From NCBI GenBank assembly GCA_002887195.1, contig PJAB01000462.1, positions 1 to 26,284 of the forward strand: a DNA stretch of 26,284 bases, read 5' to 3'. A program made the position numbers and the translations under genes. A model generated the notes under the pieces. The model searched no databases. It worked only from the letters and a program-made list of their open reading frames with translations, and had not been told where the DNA came from. Positions within the stretch are counted from its first letter, which is position 1. Each line of letters starts with the position of its first letter. The stretch is from Chrysochromulina parva. Its lineage: Eukaryota > Haptophyta > Prymnesiales > Chrysochromulinaceae. Of this stretch, positions 14,800 to 24,200 are shown one piece after another.

Positions 14800-15420
14800 A
14801 TGCTCGCTTGCCTTGTTGGCTCCTCCGCACTCATGGTCGGCACCTCCTCGAGGCCGATGGTGATGAGCCAGCGCATGGCGTCGCCCATGATGGCCACCAC
14901 GTCCGCGACCCTGAAGACGATCCAGGGCCCGGATCTGTACTGGGAGGACAAAGGCCCCCTGCAGAACCCTCCGATGGAGGAGTCGGACTTCAAGGAGTAC
15001 GACAAGTACGACCTGTTCCTCGCTGCCTGCGCCAAGAACGGCGTCAACCTCGACGCGGCGGGCACCACCGTCCTCGCCCCGGGCAACAAGGCCGTCGCTG
15101 AGTACATGGCGGTGAATGGCCCGCTGTCGAAGGCCGTCTGCGAGTACCACATCATCAAGGGTCTTGTCAACACCGATGCGCTCGGCAGCGCGAAGCTCAC
15201 CACCGTGCAGGGCGGCACCATCACCTACCGCCGTATGTTCCGCAAGGATTTCGTGGACAACGCGTTCTGCGCCGCCAAGTCGTCGCCGCCCCGTACCAGC
15301 TACTCGGGAAACATCAAGACCGACAACGGCATGATCCACATGATCAACGAGGTCATCTACCCCGGCTGGACGCTGTCGTCCGGCGGCGTTGGCGCTGTCG
15401 GCGCCACCCGCGACGCTTAA
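14800..15420 (+). CDS. Fasciclin (FAS1) domain protein with N-terminal presequence
   Basis: From the Met at 14800 the protein is 206 residues. A hydrophobic signal-like segment (MLACLVGSSALMVG) is followed by a Ser/Thr/Met/Arg-rich stretch, which could be a bipartite plastid presequence or only a signal peptide. One FAS1 domain follows: YDLFLAACAKNGV, the H1-like box TTVLAPGNKAVAEY, the central CEYHIIKGLV, and the H2-like end NIKTDNGMIHMINEVIYPGW. FAS1 domains mediate adhesion or matrix contacts outside the cell; in algae many are secreted or plastid proteins. Codons are strongly biased (AAG, GTC, CTC, TAC, GAG), more than in its neighbours, suggesting high expression. The frame is also open upstream to 14650; an ATG at 14689 with a 54-nt in-frame GT-AG intron (14730-14783) is an alternative start. 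Confidence 0.85.
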   Translation: MLACLVGSSALMVGTSSRPMVMSQRMASPMMATTSATLKTIQGPDLYWEDKGPLQNPPMEESDFKEYDKYDLFLAACAKNGVNLDAAGTTVLAPGNKAVAEYMAVNGPLSKAVCEYHIIKGLVNTDALGSAKLTTVQGGTITYRRMFRKDFVDNAFCAAKSSPPRTSYSGNIKTDNGMIHMINEVIYPGWTLSSGGVGAVGATRDA

Positions 15421-16027
15421 GAAGACATTCTTGCGACTTGCTCACGCACCAAAGCGTACCATCTCACCTCCGCGGCGCAGCATCGAGGCGCAGCCTCGCC
15501 AGAGTCGACCTGTGGAGGCATGCGTCAGGGATGGGCGTGTGCGTCCCAATAAATACGCATTTTTGAATTAGGTGCAGGTTGCCATGGTGGTGACTGTTCG
15601 GCTGTGTACACACGCTGATGATGTATGTGGTGCGTGTCAGCTCGGGATCAGGACCTTAAATTCAATTTGACGGTAGATCATTCGTGCAATTCGCGCGTGT
15701 CATGTGTCGTAGTGCACACCTGTGGACGCGCACCAGGGCGGTGCCTGGTGGTCCCCCGCCGGCGCGGCAGCGCCGCGCCCGGCGAGACGGGTCGTCACCC
15801 CGCGGTGGTGGACCGTGGCGCGCTCGCCGTCCCGGCGGTGCGTCCGGCGGGTCCGCCCCCAACACGAACGTCGAACGAATCCGAATCGCGAGAAAATGTG
15901 TGTGTGCTTGATGCGCGGGGTCGGCCCCCAGGCCCTCGAGCGTCTAGCGTCTTGGTTGCGCGTTGCGGTGCCTTTCACCCTCCGGCGGCGAATCACAATT
16001 ACGAGTACAACTGAAGCTGAGTTCCTC
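15421..16027. other. Intergenic region between convergent genes
   Basis: Contains the 3' UTR of the fasciclin gene (with AATAAA at 15548) and spacer before the stop of the minus-strand kinase. Frames at 15625-16014 are Arg/Pro-rich and look non-coding. No RNA gene or mobile element is recognised. Confidence 0.5.
15548..15553 (+). promoter_or_regulatory. Possible polyadenylation signal AATAAA
   Basis: AATAAA lies 128 bases after the fasciclin stop codon in an AT-rich patch (CCCAATAAATACGCATTTTT). Whether this organism uses AATAAA is unknown. Confidence 0.35.
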
Positions 16028-17284
16028 TCACCTTATTGATAGAACGAGATGCTCATCGAAGACGGCCAGGCAAGCCTCGTAGTCGATCTCTGCTCCAGAG
16101 CAGCTCTGGTGGCAGCGCCTCACCTCCGCATAGAGTGCCTGAAGCGCTTGGGTGCAAGTTGGGCAGTCGACGCCGTCGGTTAATGCCGCGACCGTTGAGC
16201 CCCTGCTCGTGAGCAACCCTCGCTTGATGGACGTTATGAGAGCGGCTGGCTGGCCGTGCCACGGCAGGCTGCCCGCCGCCAGATAAGTAAGGGTGTAGAC
16301 CAGGCTCTCGATGTCATCGGCGGGGCGCGTCGCACAGGAATGCGCATCGAACTCGTCCGCAGCGACGCTCGCAAACAGGATCGAGCCGAGAGGTCCATGC
16401 GGTTGCGAATCCCCCCCGACGGCGCCACGCTCCCCGACGGCCCCAATGCAGCCCGGAGCGCGCGTGCACGAGCCAAAGTCCACAAGATACAATCGGCTGC
16501 GCGGCTCTAGTGTCGTCGCGCCCGCGTCGAGGAGGATGTTTGACGGCTTGACGTCATTGTGCACGAAGCCGGCGCGGTGCAGACTGCGGAGGAGGCGGAG
16601 GAGCGTCGCACCCACACGCAGCAGCGTCGACGCAGCGATGACTTTGGGCGCCCCCCGGCCGTCGCTCTGTTTCGGACCATGCAGCAGGTCGTCGAGATCG
16701 GGGCCGAGTAAGTTCATCACCAGGGCGCCGCCCGGCGTGTCTGGGCCGGCCACCTCGTGGTGCAGCAGCGTGGGGAAGCCAGGGACGCCCGAAAGGGCAG
16801 ATAGCACCTCCGCCTCGCGAGTGATCGCGATCGCGCCAGATTTGAGCCCGACCTTCACGGCCACAGGGTCAGCGTGGCCGGGGAGCTCGCCAAGCCGCAC
16901 CTCGCACTGCGTCCCCTGTCCAATGCGTCGTCCAATAGTCAGCTCGTCGATGGATGGGAGAGGAGTTGGCGATCGTGGTGTTGCCGGCTGTAATCGGATC
17001 CCGGCATCGAACCAGGACACGACTCGCGGCGACACCAGTGGTGACACCAGTGGTGGCGGCCGAATGCTTTGGGTGGTGGACACAACCCTCCCGATGACAT
17101 GTTGCTCCCGAATCTCGTCGAAGGAAAACGTCGCACCCCAAGTAAAGCCGAGAGGATGTGCTAGGTCCTCCACTGCGGAAAATCGGCCTAACGGCGAGCT
17201 TACTGCTGTGGAGTGCGCGAGGGCTGACAGCATCGAAGGTCCCGACAGCATCGAAGGTCCGGGCAGCCTCTTTTTCCAAAACAT
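16028..17284 (-). CDS. CK1-like serine/threonine protein kinase
   Basis: A 418-residue protein with a kinase domain from about 113 to the end. Features: Gly loop [15 protein letters not shown]-binding Lys in PVAVKVG, Glu in [10 protein letters not shown], then [11 protein letters not shown] and [15 protein letters not shown]. The last matches the CK1 signature VMDLLGPSLEDL. The catalytic loop is [14 protein letters not shown] (about 238-251), with catalytic Asp243 and Asn present but HRD read as HND. The metal-binding loop is VDFGSC (Asp269). The substrate-lobe motif [20 protein letters not shown] matches CK1 RRDDLESLGYVLMYFxxGSLPW. The Gly loop is atypical (TQCE in place of SFG), yet all catalytic residues are kept, so activity is likely. 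The first 112 residues look disordered and include a GPSMLS duplication and a PLVSPLVSP repeat. The initiator Met may be internal. Confidence 0.88.
   Translation of the reverse strand: MFWKKRLPGPSMLSGPSMLSALAHSTAVSSPLGRFSAVEDLAHPLGFTWGATFSFDEIREQHVIGRVVSTTQSIRPPPLVSPLVSPRVVSWFDAGIRLQPATPRSPTPLPSIDELTIGRRIGQGTQCEVRLGELPGHADPVAVKVGLKSGAIAITREAEVLSALSGVPGFPTLLHHEVAGPDTPGGALVMNLLGPDLDDLLHGPKQSDGRGAPKVIAASTLLRVGATLLRLLRSLHRAGFVHNDVKPSNILLDAGATTLEPRSRLYLVDFGSCTRAPGCIGAVGERGAVGGDSQPHGPLGSILFASVAADEFDAHSCATRPADDIESLVYTLTYLAAGSLPWHGQPAALITSIKRGLLTSRGSTVAALTDGVDCPTCTQALQALYAEVRRCHQSCSGAEIDYEACLAVFDEHLVLSIR
17226..17261. repeat. 18-bp tandem duplication in kinase N-terminus
   Basis: Two copies of GACAGCATCGAAGGTCC plus one base encode [12 protein letters not shown] on the minus strand. 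In-frame and close to the start codon. Confidence 0.85.
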
Positions 17285-17450
17285 TCACAGAAAACTTCAC
17301 GACGTTCACAGCCCCACCCCGCGCTCTGGGGACGCCGCACGGGTTGTGCAGAGTCCGTGCGGGTTAGAGATGTGTATGAGGTTTGGACCCGCTGCCGACG
17401 TTACACAGGGACGAGATTGGGCGGAGCTGTATTCTGCAGCCTTCGCGAGC
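17285..17450. promoter_or_regulatory. Short divergent promoter between kinase and FHA genes
   Basis: The 166 bases between the kinase start (17284) and the preferred FHA-protein start (17451) must hold both promoters. The FHA frame is also open here, with Met codons at 17370 and 17376. No named element is visible. Confidence 0.4.
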
Positions 17451-18269
17451 ATGTTATCCCTAATCCTCGCGGCGACTTCGCCGCGCGCGCGCCTCAACAC
17501 TGGTTTCATGGCCACCGCCCCGCTCTCGATGACCTCCGCGCTGATGGCGAGACCACTGGTGATGCCTAGGTCACGCTCCGTGAAGATGCAGTATCAGGGT
17601 TATGGTCAGCAGCAGGCTTATGGTCAGCAGCAGGGCTACGGTGCTCAGCAGGGCTACGGTCAGCAGGCGTATGGACAGCAGGCGTATGGGCAGCAGGCGT
17701 ATGGACAGCAGGCATACGGCCAGCAGCAGGGCTACGGTGCTAGGGGCACTTGGCTGCTGTGCGAGAAGCAGGCATGTTTTACGGTGCGTCCTGGCCAGCA
17801 GCAAATACTGGGTCGTCTTGACATCCCATCTGAGGATACTACGGATTCACGTGTGTCGCGCGAGCACATCGTGGTGAATGTTGGAATGGATGGGAGCGCT
17901 ACTCTCAGGCCTCTGAGCAAGAATCCAACAGGTTGGCGCGCGAACGCGTATTCTCCGTGGCAGTGGCTACAAACGGATCAGTCGATGATCCTTACCGAGG
18001 GCTGTCAAATCAGCCTGGATATCAGGAATCCCGAGGGTCCCATGTTCACGTGCCAGATAGACAGGGGTGGTGGCATGCAGCAGCCCGGAATGGGAGGCTA
18101 TCCGCAGCAAGCTGGCTACCCTCAGCAAGGATACGGCCAGTACCCGCCGCAGCAGGGCTACCCGCAACAGGGCTACCCGCAACAGGGCTACCCGCAACAG
18201 GGGTATCCACCGCAGCAGGGCTATCCGCAGCAAAGCGGCTACATGGGCGGCTATCCGCAGCGGTACTGA
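17451..18269 (+). CDS. FHA-domain protein with Gln/Tyr/Gly and Pro/Gln repeat arms
   Basis: The frame is open far upstream, but that part is the antisense of the kinase gene. Met 17451 gives 272 residues and starts a hydrophobic then Ser/Thr/Ala/Arg/Met-rich presequence ([15 protein letters not shown]), consistent with a signal or plastid-targeting peptide; Met 17370 is an alternative. Residues about 46-97 are YGQQ(A/Q) repeats. Residues about 102-205 form an FHA fold: [37 protein letters not shown], with the conserved Gly-Arg, Ser and His of the phosphothreonine-binding loops in place. Residues about 208-272 are GYPQQ repeats ending QRY. FHA domains bind phosphothreonine peptides. The repeat arms resemble prion-like or condensate-forming sequences (inference). 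If the presequence is real, the FHA domain would act in an organelle, which is unusual for a Gln-rich protein. It is convergent with the gene ending at 18739. Confidence 0.8.
   Translation: MLSLILAATSPRARLNTGFMATAPLSMTSALMARPLVMPRSRSVKMQYQGYGQQQAYGQQQGYGAQQGYGQQAYGQQAYGQQAYGQQAYGQQQGYGARGTWLLCEKQACFTVRPGQQQILGRLDIPSEDTTDSRVSREHIVVNVGMDGSATLRPLSKNPTGWRANAYSPWQWLQTDQSMILTEGCQISLDIRNPEGPMFTCQIDRGGGMQQPGMGGYPQQAGYPQQGYGQYPPQQGYPQQGYPQQGYPQQGYPPQQGYPQQSGYMGGYPQRY
17589..17739 (+). repeat. YGQQ(A/Q) coding repeats
   Basis: Imperfect tandem units TATGGTCAGCAGCAGG or TATGGACAGCAGGCG encode [15 protein letters not shown] repeats N-terminal to the FHA domain. Third-position differences between units show some age. 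Confidence 0.88.
18109..18264 (+). repeat. GYPQQ coding repeats
   Basis: Imperfect units such as GGCTACCCGCAACAG encode a C-terminal GYPQQ arm after the FHA domain. The three central units (about 18156-18200) are almost identical. Confidence 0.88.
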
Positions 18270-18738
18270 GGCCTCACTGAGTTCAGCGCTGCGATGCATT
18301 GGCGCATGCACGATCGATGGCTGGGGCTGAACGCTTAACCCGCTCTTGGAAGGGTTGTGCTAGATGCACCTTGATGTATGCGCGCGTCCCACAGCAAGGC
18401 CTTAATTCTAGCTGAGGGCTGGCTGCTGACATCGCACGGCAATTGACTTTGTCAAGCAACGAGAGGCTTGGGCGATCGAGGATTGGGCACAACGACGCAA
18501 CGACTAGGACTTACCGCTCAATGTTGGTTCCCTTTCTGCGGACCAGCATATAGTTTGTACATTAAGATTTCGCCCCTTTCTGGGGGGGGGCGGGGGGGCG
18601 GGGGGGCGGGCGGTTCGGGCTTTGGCGCGTCCTAATACTGAACCATTTGAACCGACGTACCAGTACCTTGTATTTAATCTGCGCATCGATTCAAACCCGT
18701 CTACATGCTTCGTTGCTCAATGTCGTGTGTCACGCCGC
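18270..18738. other. Intergenic region between convergent genes, with G-tract
   Basis: Probable 3' UTRs of the FHA gene (+) and the SPRY-like gene (-). Apart from the G-rich tract at 18582 it holds no recognisable gene or RNA. Confidence 0.5.
18582..18610 (+). other. G-tract cluster with G-quadruplex potential
   Basis: Runs of 9, 7, 7 and 3 G separated by single C residues fit the G3+N1-7 pattern for a quadruplex on the plus strand. It lies between convergent genes, where it could pause polymerases or simply be a hard-to-sequence tract. Confidence 0.7.
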
Positions 18739-21009
18739 TCACCAGCCGCTGGCCTCCGCGGTTGAGGCGAGGACATGCATATATTCAGCCGCCAACGCGT
18801 CCACCGCGGCTGCGCCTGGGCCGTCCGGATTGCGGAGACTGCGCGCGCTCTCGAGAGGCTTGACCACGTTACTCACGTCCCAAAGGTCCTTTATGGTCTT
18901 GCCGGGGTCGTAGACGTCGGAGTCGTCAATAGAGCTGCCCACGAGGCGCACGCGACTCTCGCCGCCGCTGCCAAGAGCGCCGCCGAAACCCGCCGATATG
19001 GCGCTGCCGACCGTTGTGGGTCCGAGGCTCACGGCGACAGCCACTTCCGCAGGCAAGCCGTGCACCTCCAGTTCGCTCTCGGGGACCAGCATGCAGCCGT
19101 GTTGCGCTAGCAGCTCGAAACGGAGTGTGCGGGCCTTGGCATCCACAATGACATTGAGGCGGCAACCGTCGCGCAGGAGCATGCCCTTCGACTTGGCGCT
19201 CCCCTTGAGGACCCTCGGCTGCGGGATCGCGAGGTACTCGTGCCGGTGCCCTTTGAAGTAGACGCGCCCGCTGTAGGCGTTGCATACAATCGCGTGGCTG
19301 GATCGCTCGAGCGGCGAGGAGCCTTCCCACGAAGCCGCCGACGATGCTAACGCATCGGCCGCGGCCGCCCAGCGCGCGCCAACACTGCGGCCAGCACTAC
19401 CTCGTCGCCGCGGGAGCACCGGCTCGTCGCCCCCGCGCGCATGGTCCTTTTGGTAGTTCAAGCCGACGACGCCGACGCACATCGGACCTGAAAGCTTCTC
19501 AATGATCAGGGCGACGGTGAGCACCTCGTGCGAGTGCCAACGGTCGACGATGCACGTAGTCCAGCCTTGCTGCCCTGGGTCGCGCCAGATCAACAGCCGG
19601 TCGGGGCTGATGTGTACAAAGGGCACCATGGACTTGTCCGGCGCCGCGCTTGGCGGTCGGGCTACTGGTATGGCTAGCCTGTCGACCGCCCCAGCATCTG
19701 CCTGCAGCAGCGGTGGCAGCGGCGGCGCGAGCAGCGGAAGATCGAACGGGGCGGCGGCGCCCCCCGACGGTGCGCATGCCCGCAAGGCGCTTCCGAAAGC
19801 CGAGCTGGACGCCGCCCGCGCAGCTGGAGCGTCGGCCGTGACCGTTGCCGCCACGGTGAGGCGAAGGGCCTTGGCGGCCGCGCGCAGGGTCTCGACAGCG
19901 CCTCTCGGGGCCTGCGGGCCGTCGCCATCCGGCCACGTCCATCGGGCGAAGTTGACCTCGCGGTGAGCCTTTTGGCGGCCAGTGCCTTTGAATGCTCCAA
20001 CCCGGCGACCAATCTTTCGAAGGAGCTCGCTGGCAATGCGATGGGTGCGCTGGTCGACTGCCTTAGCTTCGCGCAGCGTGCTCGCCGGGCACATGGAGAG
20101 GATCATGCGCAGCAGGTCGTCGCTGAGCTCAACTGCTCTCTTGCTGGTGAGGCCGTCGTCGTCATCAAGGTCGTCCTCGAGATCCCAACGCCGCGTGGCT
20201 AGAGGTGGGAGGAGCAGCGACGCAGAGTCGGCGGCACGTGCCGGATCTTCGCTGGCCGCCTCGTCGAAGAGTTGTCGTGATGCCGAGAAGAAGAATTTGC
20301 TCGAACGGTCGCTGCGGCTCTTGAACTTGTCCTTCCCAGGCGGCGTGGGTGCCAGGCCAGGCGTGGGCAGCTCTTCGGACGGTCCAGGCGGCATGGGTGG
20401 GAGACCAGGCGGGGGCGGCTTGCTCGTGGCGGAGGGTAGAAGCGGCAGCGCCGCCGTGGTCGTCGACCGGGCGGCGCGAGAGGATGCTGCTGTGTCGGCG
20501 CGAGAGCTGGCCACACGCGAGGCTGCTGCAGCTGCTGCCAACGACGGCCTGCGCCGCTGGGCCCGACGGTTCATACCAGTTCCGCCGATCGGCCCCTGGT
20601 TCCATTCCTCTGCCGTCCGTGCTACCGCTGCCGCCCGCCCTGCTGCGAGTGCTGCCGCTGCGTCCTCTACAGCCTTTCGTGTCGCCGCGATCTTCTCTTG
20701 AGCTTCCCGCTGTTCTTTCGCTGATCTTTCAGCGATAGCCTTTCGCGCCGCGGCCGCCTCTTGCGCTTCCCGCCGAGCTTTAGCCGCCCTTTCCTGCGCC
20801 GATGCGAGCTGTGCTTCGGCCGCCGCCGCCGCCGCAACCCCCTCGGCCGCCGACTGAACAGGTGGCATATATGCTGGCAGCTCTTGGAGTGCTCCTGCTG
20901 CTGCTTGTGGTCGCCGTCCCGTGGGGTCGCCCTGCGTCCATGTGTATGTGTGATTGTGAATGTGTTTCTGGGCCGAAACCACACAAGTAGAAACGCAAAC
21001 CACAACCAC
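18739..21009 (-). CDS. Coiled-coil, F-box-like and SPRY-like domain protein
   Basis: The open frame is 756 residues. Residues about 48-135 are Ala/Glu/Arg/Lys-rich helix (coiled coil). Residues 185-225 are Pro-rich (PPPPGLPPMPPGP). Residues about 292-330 (LSDDLLRMILSMCPASTLREAKAVDQRTHRIASELL) read like an F-box (LPxDLLxxILSxL, then a V..W/R helix). Residues about 485-675 resemble SPRY: VALIIEKLSG, CVGVVGLNY, SSHAIVCNAYSGRVYFKGH, DGCRLNVIVDAKARTLRFEL, HGLPAEVAVAVSL. F-box/SPRY pairing is known in FBXO45, a substrate receptor of ubiquitin ligases; equivalence here is inference and the F-box match is weak. The start is uncertain: residues 1-35 look like untranslated or intronic sequence. Met 20868 (MPPVQSAAEG), or splicing at CGCAG near 20936, are alternatives. 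Confidence 0.65.
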   Translation of the reverse strand: MVVVCVSTCVVSAQKHIHNHTYTWTQGDPTGRRPQAAAGALQELPAYMPPVQSAAEGVAAAAAAEAQLASAQERAAKARREAQEAAAARKAIAERSAKEQREAQEKIAATRKAVEDAAAALAAGRAAAVARTAEEWNQGPIGGTGMNRRAQRRRPSLAAAAAASRVASSRADTAASSRAARSTTTAALPLLPSATSKPPPPGLPPMPPGPSEELPTPGLAPTPPGKDKFKSRSDRSSKFFFSASRQLFDEAASEDPARAADSASLLLPPLATRRWDLEDDLDDDDGLTSKRAVELSDDLLRMILSMCPASTLREAKAVDQRTHRIASELLRKIGRRVGAFKGTGRQKAHREVNFARWTWPDGDGPQAPRGAVETLRAAAKALRLTVAATVTADAPAARAASSSAFGSALRACAPSGGAAAPFDLPLLAPPLPPLLQADAGAVDRLAIPVARPPSAAPDKSMVPFVHISPDRLLIWRDPGQQGWTTCIVDRWHSHEVLTVALIIEKLSGPMCVGVVGLNYQKDHARGGDEPVLPRRRGSAGRSVGARWAAAADALASSAASWEGSSPLERSSHAIVCNAYSGRVYFKGHRHEYLAIPQPRVLKGSAKSKGMLLRDGCRLNVIVDAKARTLRFELLAQHGCMLVPESELEVHGLPAEVAVAVSLGPTTVGSAISAGFGGALGSGGESRVRLVGSSIDDSDVYDPGKTIKDLWDVSNVVKPLESARSLRNPDGPGAAAVDALAAEYMHVLASTAEASGW

Positions 21010-21216
21010 GAAGGATGACTCGCCCAGTGGAACATCTCACACCCGCGCTGGGCCGCACCTGTGCGACCTCTCACTGGGACAGCCCACCCGACCTGACACG
21101 CCCCAATCGAAATGCGATTCATATCAAATTCTCCTCACGTCCGCGACCAGCGAGAATGCATGCCAGGTCATCCCCCGCCCCTCTGCTCATGTCCGGGCTC
21201 ATGTCATCAGGCGAAC

Positions 21217-24200
21217 CTATTTCTTCTTCTCCGCGGACTTCGGACCGCCTGGTGTGGTCTTCTTCGCGCCCAGGGGGGACGGCTTCTTGTCGGCAGTCCT
21301 TCCGCCACTCGTCAAGGCGTACGCGCGGCGCTGAATCCTCCGGAAGGCGCCGTTCAGCTCCCTGTAGTCCAGCTTGCCCGAGCCGTCCGGATCGAGGGCC
21401 TTGAACACCTTAGCCGAGTCAGCCTTGCTGCAGCCGAAGCCCATGCCGTTGAGCGCCTGGTGGAACTCCGCGACGTCGATAAAGCCGCTCTTGTCGTCAT
21501 CCCACGAATTGAAGAGCTCGAGCACACGCCCCTTGGACTCTTTGAGAGCCTGCTGCAGCGCCCACTGGACGTACTCCGCCAGGTCCACCGTGCCGCCGCC
21601 GTCGAGGTCGAGCTGCACAAAGAGCTTCTTGAGCTCCTCGTCGGACATTTTAGCGGTCGGGTCGTGCTCCGGGTCGCGCATGCGTACCATGTTGCAGAAC
21701 TCGTCGAACCCGAGCTCGGAGTTGCCGTCCTCATCCGCCTTGAAAAAGTCGTCCGCCTTGATCTGCATATTCGATCTGAAGTCGCCTCTCCCCTCGCCGT
21801 GCACATCGCTCGCTTCAGCATTGGGGGATGTCGAGCGGAGTTTGTTTGTCGCCTTCTTGAGCCCCAGGACCCCCGCGATCCCCAAGCTTTTCTTGAGGAA
21901 TTTGTTGAGCTCTTCAAAGTCAATTGAACCCGACTTGTTGGGGTCGAATTCGTCGAAGGCCGCTTCGATGACCTGTTTGGGGAAGTCAGCCCCAATCTTC
22001 GCCCACGCGGCTATCCACTCATTCCTATCAATCTCGCCGCTGCCATCGGCATCAAAGTCGCGGAACAAGTCCATGACGCGCATGTTTTTGGAGCTGAGGT
22101 ATTCCTTGAGCAACTGAGCCACGGTCTTGGTCTTGTCGTAAGGGATCAGGGGGGGGGGCGGTGTCACACCGCGACCGGCGGCGGGCACCGCGACCGGCGG
22201 CGGGCGCGCCTGCGCGAGCTTGAGCTTGGCGCGCAGCTCGTCGATCTCCTTGAGGAGTTCCTTTTGGATGACGTGGCGCTCGCCCTCGAGCTGCGAGCGC
22301 TGCTCGTCGAGCATGCGCCGGAGCATCTTAGCCGCCGCCTCAGCGTCCTTGATCTGGCGAGCACTCAGCTCTTCCTTGGCGCGCCGTTCCGCCTCGAGAG
22401 CCGCCTCGGCCTCCTTGCGCAGCTGCTCGAGCTGCTGCCGCTCCGCGTGGGCGCCACGCAGCGCACGCGCGAGCTCCTCGGCCATGCGGTTCGCCGCCAT
22501 GCGCATCTCGTCAAGCGAGGTCGAGAGCATTGCATTGCGCTCCTCGAGCTCATCGCGCTGCTGCAACACATTCGCCATGGCCGTGTTGTTGCGCGCGTCC
22601 TCGCTGGCGTACTTGGCCATCTCGGCCGCCTTGCGCCCCACTAGCGCCTCGAGCTCCCAATCCCGCTTCCAGGACGAGTACCCTGCGCTCAGCTTGGGCT
22701 TCATCAGCCGCAGCGACGCGGCACGCAGCAGCCGCTGGCGCCGCGTCTTCTCGAACCACAAGTCGATCCAAGAGGTCATACCGCGCGACAGGTCCTTTGC
22801 CAGGATGCGCCGCGCCGCCATGCGCTGGAGGTGCGCAATGCGCTTCTCCTTCTCCTCCTCGCGCTGGCGCTGCATCTCGAGCTCAGCGGCCGCTTTGCCG
22901 CCGTCGAGCGCCGACAGCTTGTTGAGCAGCTCCTCCCGCTCGCGATTGAGTCGCACATTCTCCTTTTGGAACGCCGTCCGCTCCGCTAGCACCACCTCGA
23001 GCTGCTGTGTCTGGAAGCTCGCGCTCGCCGCGAGGGCCGCCTGGCGGGCCGCGAGCCAGTCGCGGTTCCAGTGCGAGTACGCATGCGCGAGCTTCGGCTT
23101 CAAAAGCCGGCCCGCCGCGCTCTGCAACATGCGCCGCTTCTCGACGCGCTCTGTGTACAAGTCGTGCCACTGTGTCCAGCCGCGCAGCAGGCCCTGCTTT
23201 CCGAACCTGTGTGCGGCCATCGTCTTGATCTGCTCGATGCGACGCTCCTTCTCCTCCTCGAGCTTGCGCCGCAGCTCGGCTTCGCGCTCGGCCGCTCCGC
23301 CGTCCAAGGAGGAGAGTTTCTCGAGGAGCGTCTCGCGCTCGCGCTTCGCCGCCTCGAGCTTCTTCTCGTACTCGTTGCGTTGCCGGAGCAGCTCTTGCTG
23401 AGCATCCTCGAGCTTGAGAGTTTCGCGCCGCAGCCGCTGCTCGGCCGAGCCGCTCGCGCGTGCGATCACCGTCGCGCGCTCCCAGTCCACACGCCAACTC
23501 GAGTACGATGCAATCAGCTTGGGCTTGGTCAGGCGCGCGGCCGCCTTCTTGAGCAGGTTGCGCTGATACACCTTGTGAGACCACATCTCGTGCCATGCCG
23601 ACCAGCCCATTGCAAGCTTCCCATTGATCATGCGCTTGAGCCCCAGCTGCGCCAGGTGCTGCACGCGCTTCTCCTTCTCCCTCTCGAGCTCCTCTTGGGC
23701 GAGGCGCATCATCTCGGCCTCCTGGCCGCGCCCGTCCAGCATCGCCGCACGCGCGTCGGCGAGCTCCTTGTGTAGTTGGGCATTCGCCGCCTGAGCCGCC
23801 GCGAGCTCGTCGAATGCGTTCTTGAACTTGAGCTCCTTGCTGTGTGTGTTCGCGGCAGACATATGAGCCGTCCAGTCGTGCTTCCAGTGCGAGAGCGATT
23901 GGATGAGCTTGGGTTTGGTCAGGCGCGAAGCCGCCTTCTTGAGCAGGTTGCGCTGATACACCTTGTGGGACCACATCTCATGCCAAGCTGACCAGCCCGT
24001 TGCAAGCTTCCCGTTGATCATGCGCTTGAGTCCAAGCTGCGCCAGGTGCTGCACACGCTTCTCCTTCTCCATCTCAAGCGCGCGCGCCATCTCAAGCTCC
24101 GCCGCCGCCAAGCCGCCGTCGAGCTGGCTCAGCTTCTTGAGCAGCATATCGCGCTCCTGAATGGCGGTTGTGAGCTTCTTTTCGAGCTCCTTCTTGACAC

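Noticed and set aside
15625..16014. 129-residue plus-strand frame between fasciclin and kinase genes
   Set aside because: Arg/Pro/Gly-rich, no motif, competing frames of the same length in all registers; it looks like GC-rich non-coding sequence.
16311..17450. Plus-strand extension of the FHA frame across the kinase gene
   Set aside because: This part is antisense to a well-supported kinase domain and is Ser/Arg/Pro-rich without domains. The presequence at 17451 gives a better start.
22220..23401. Plus-strand frames opposite the giant protein (Ser/Arg/Ala- and Leu-rich, also 24046-24783 and 25183-26271)
   Set aside because: They are reverse complements of Glu/Lys/Ala coiled-coil codons and repeat with the module period, as expected for shadows.
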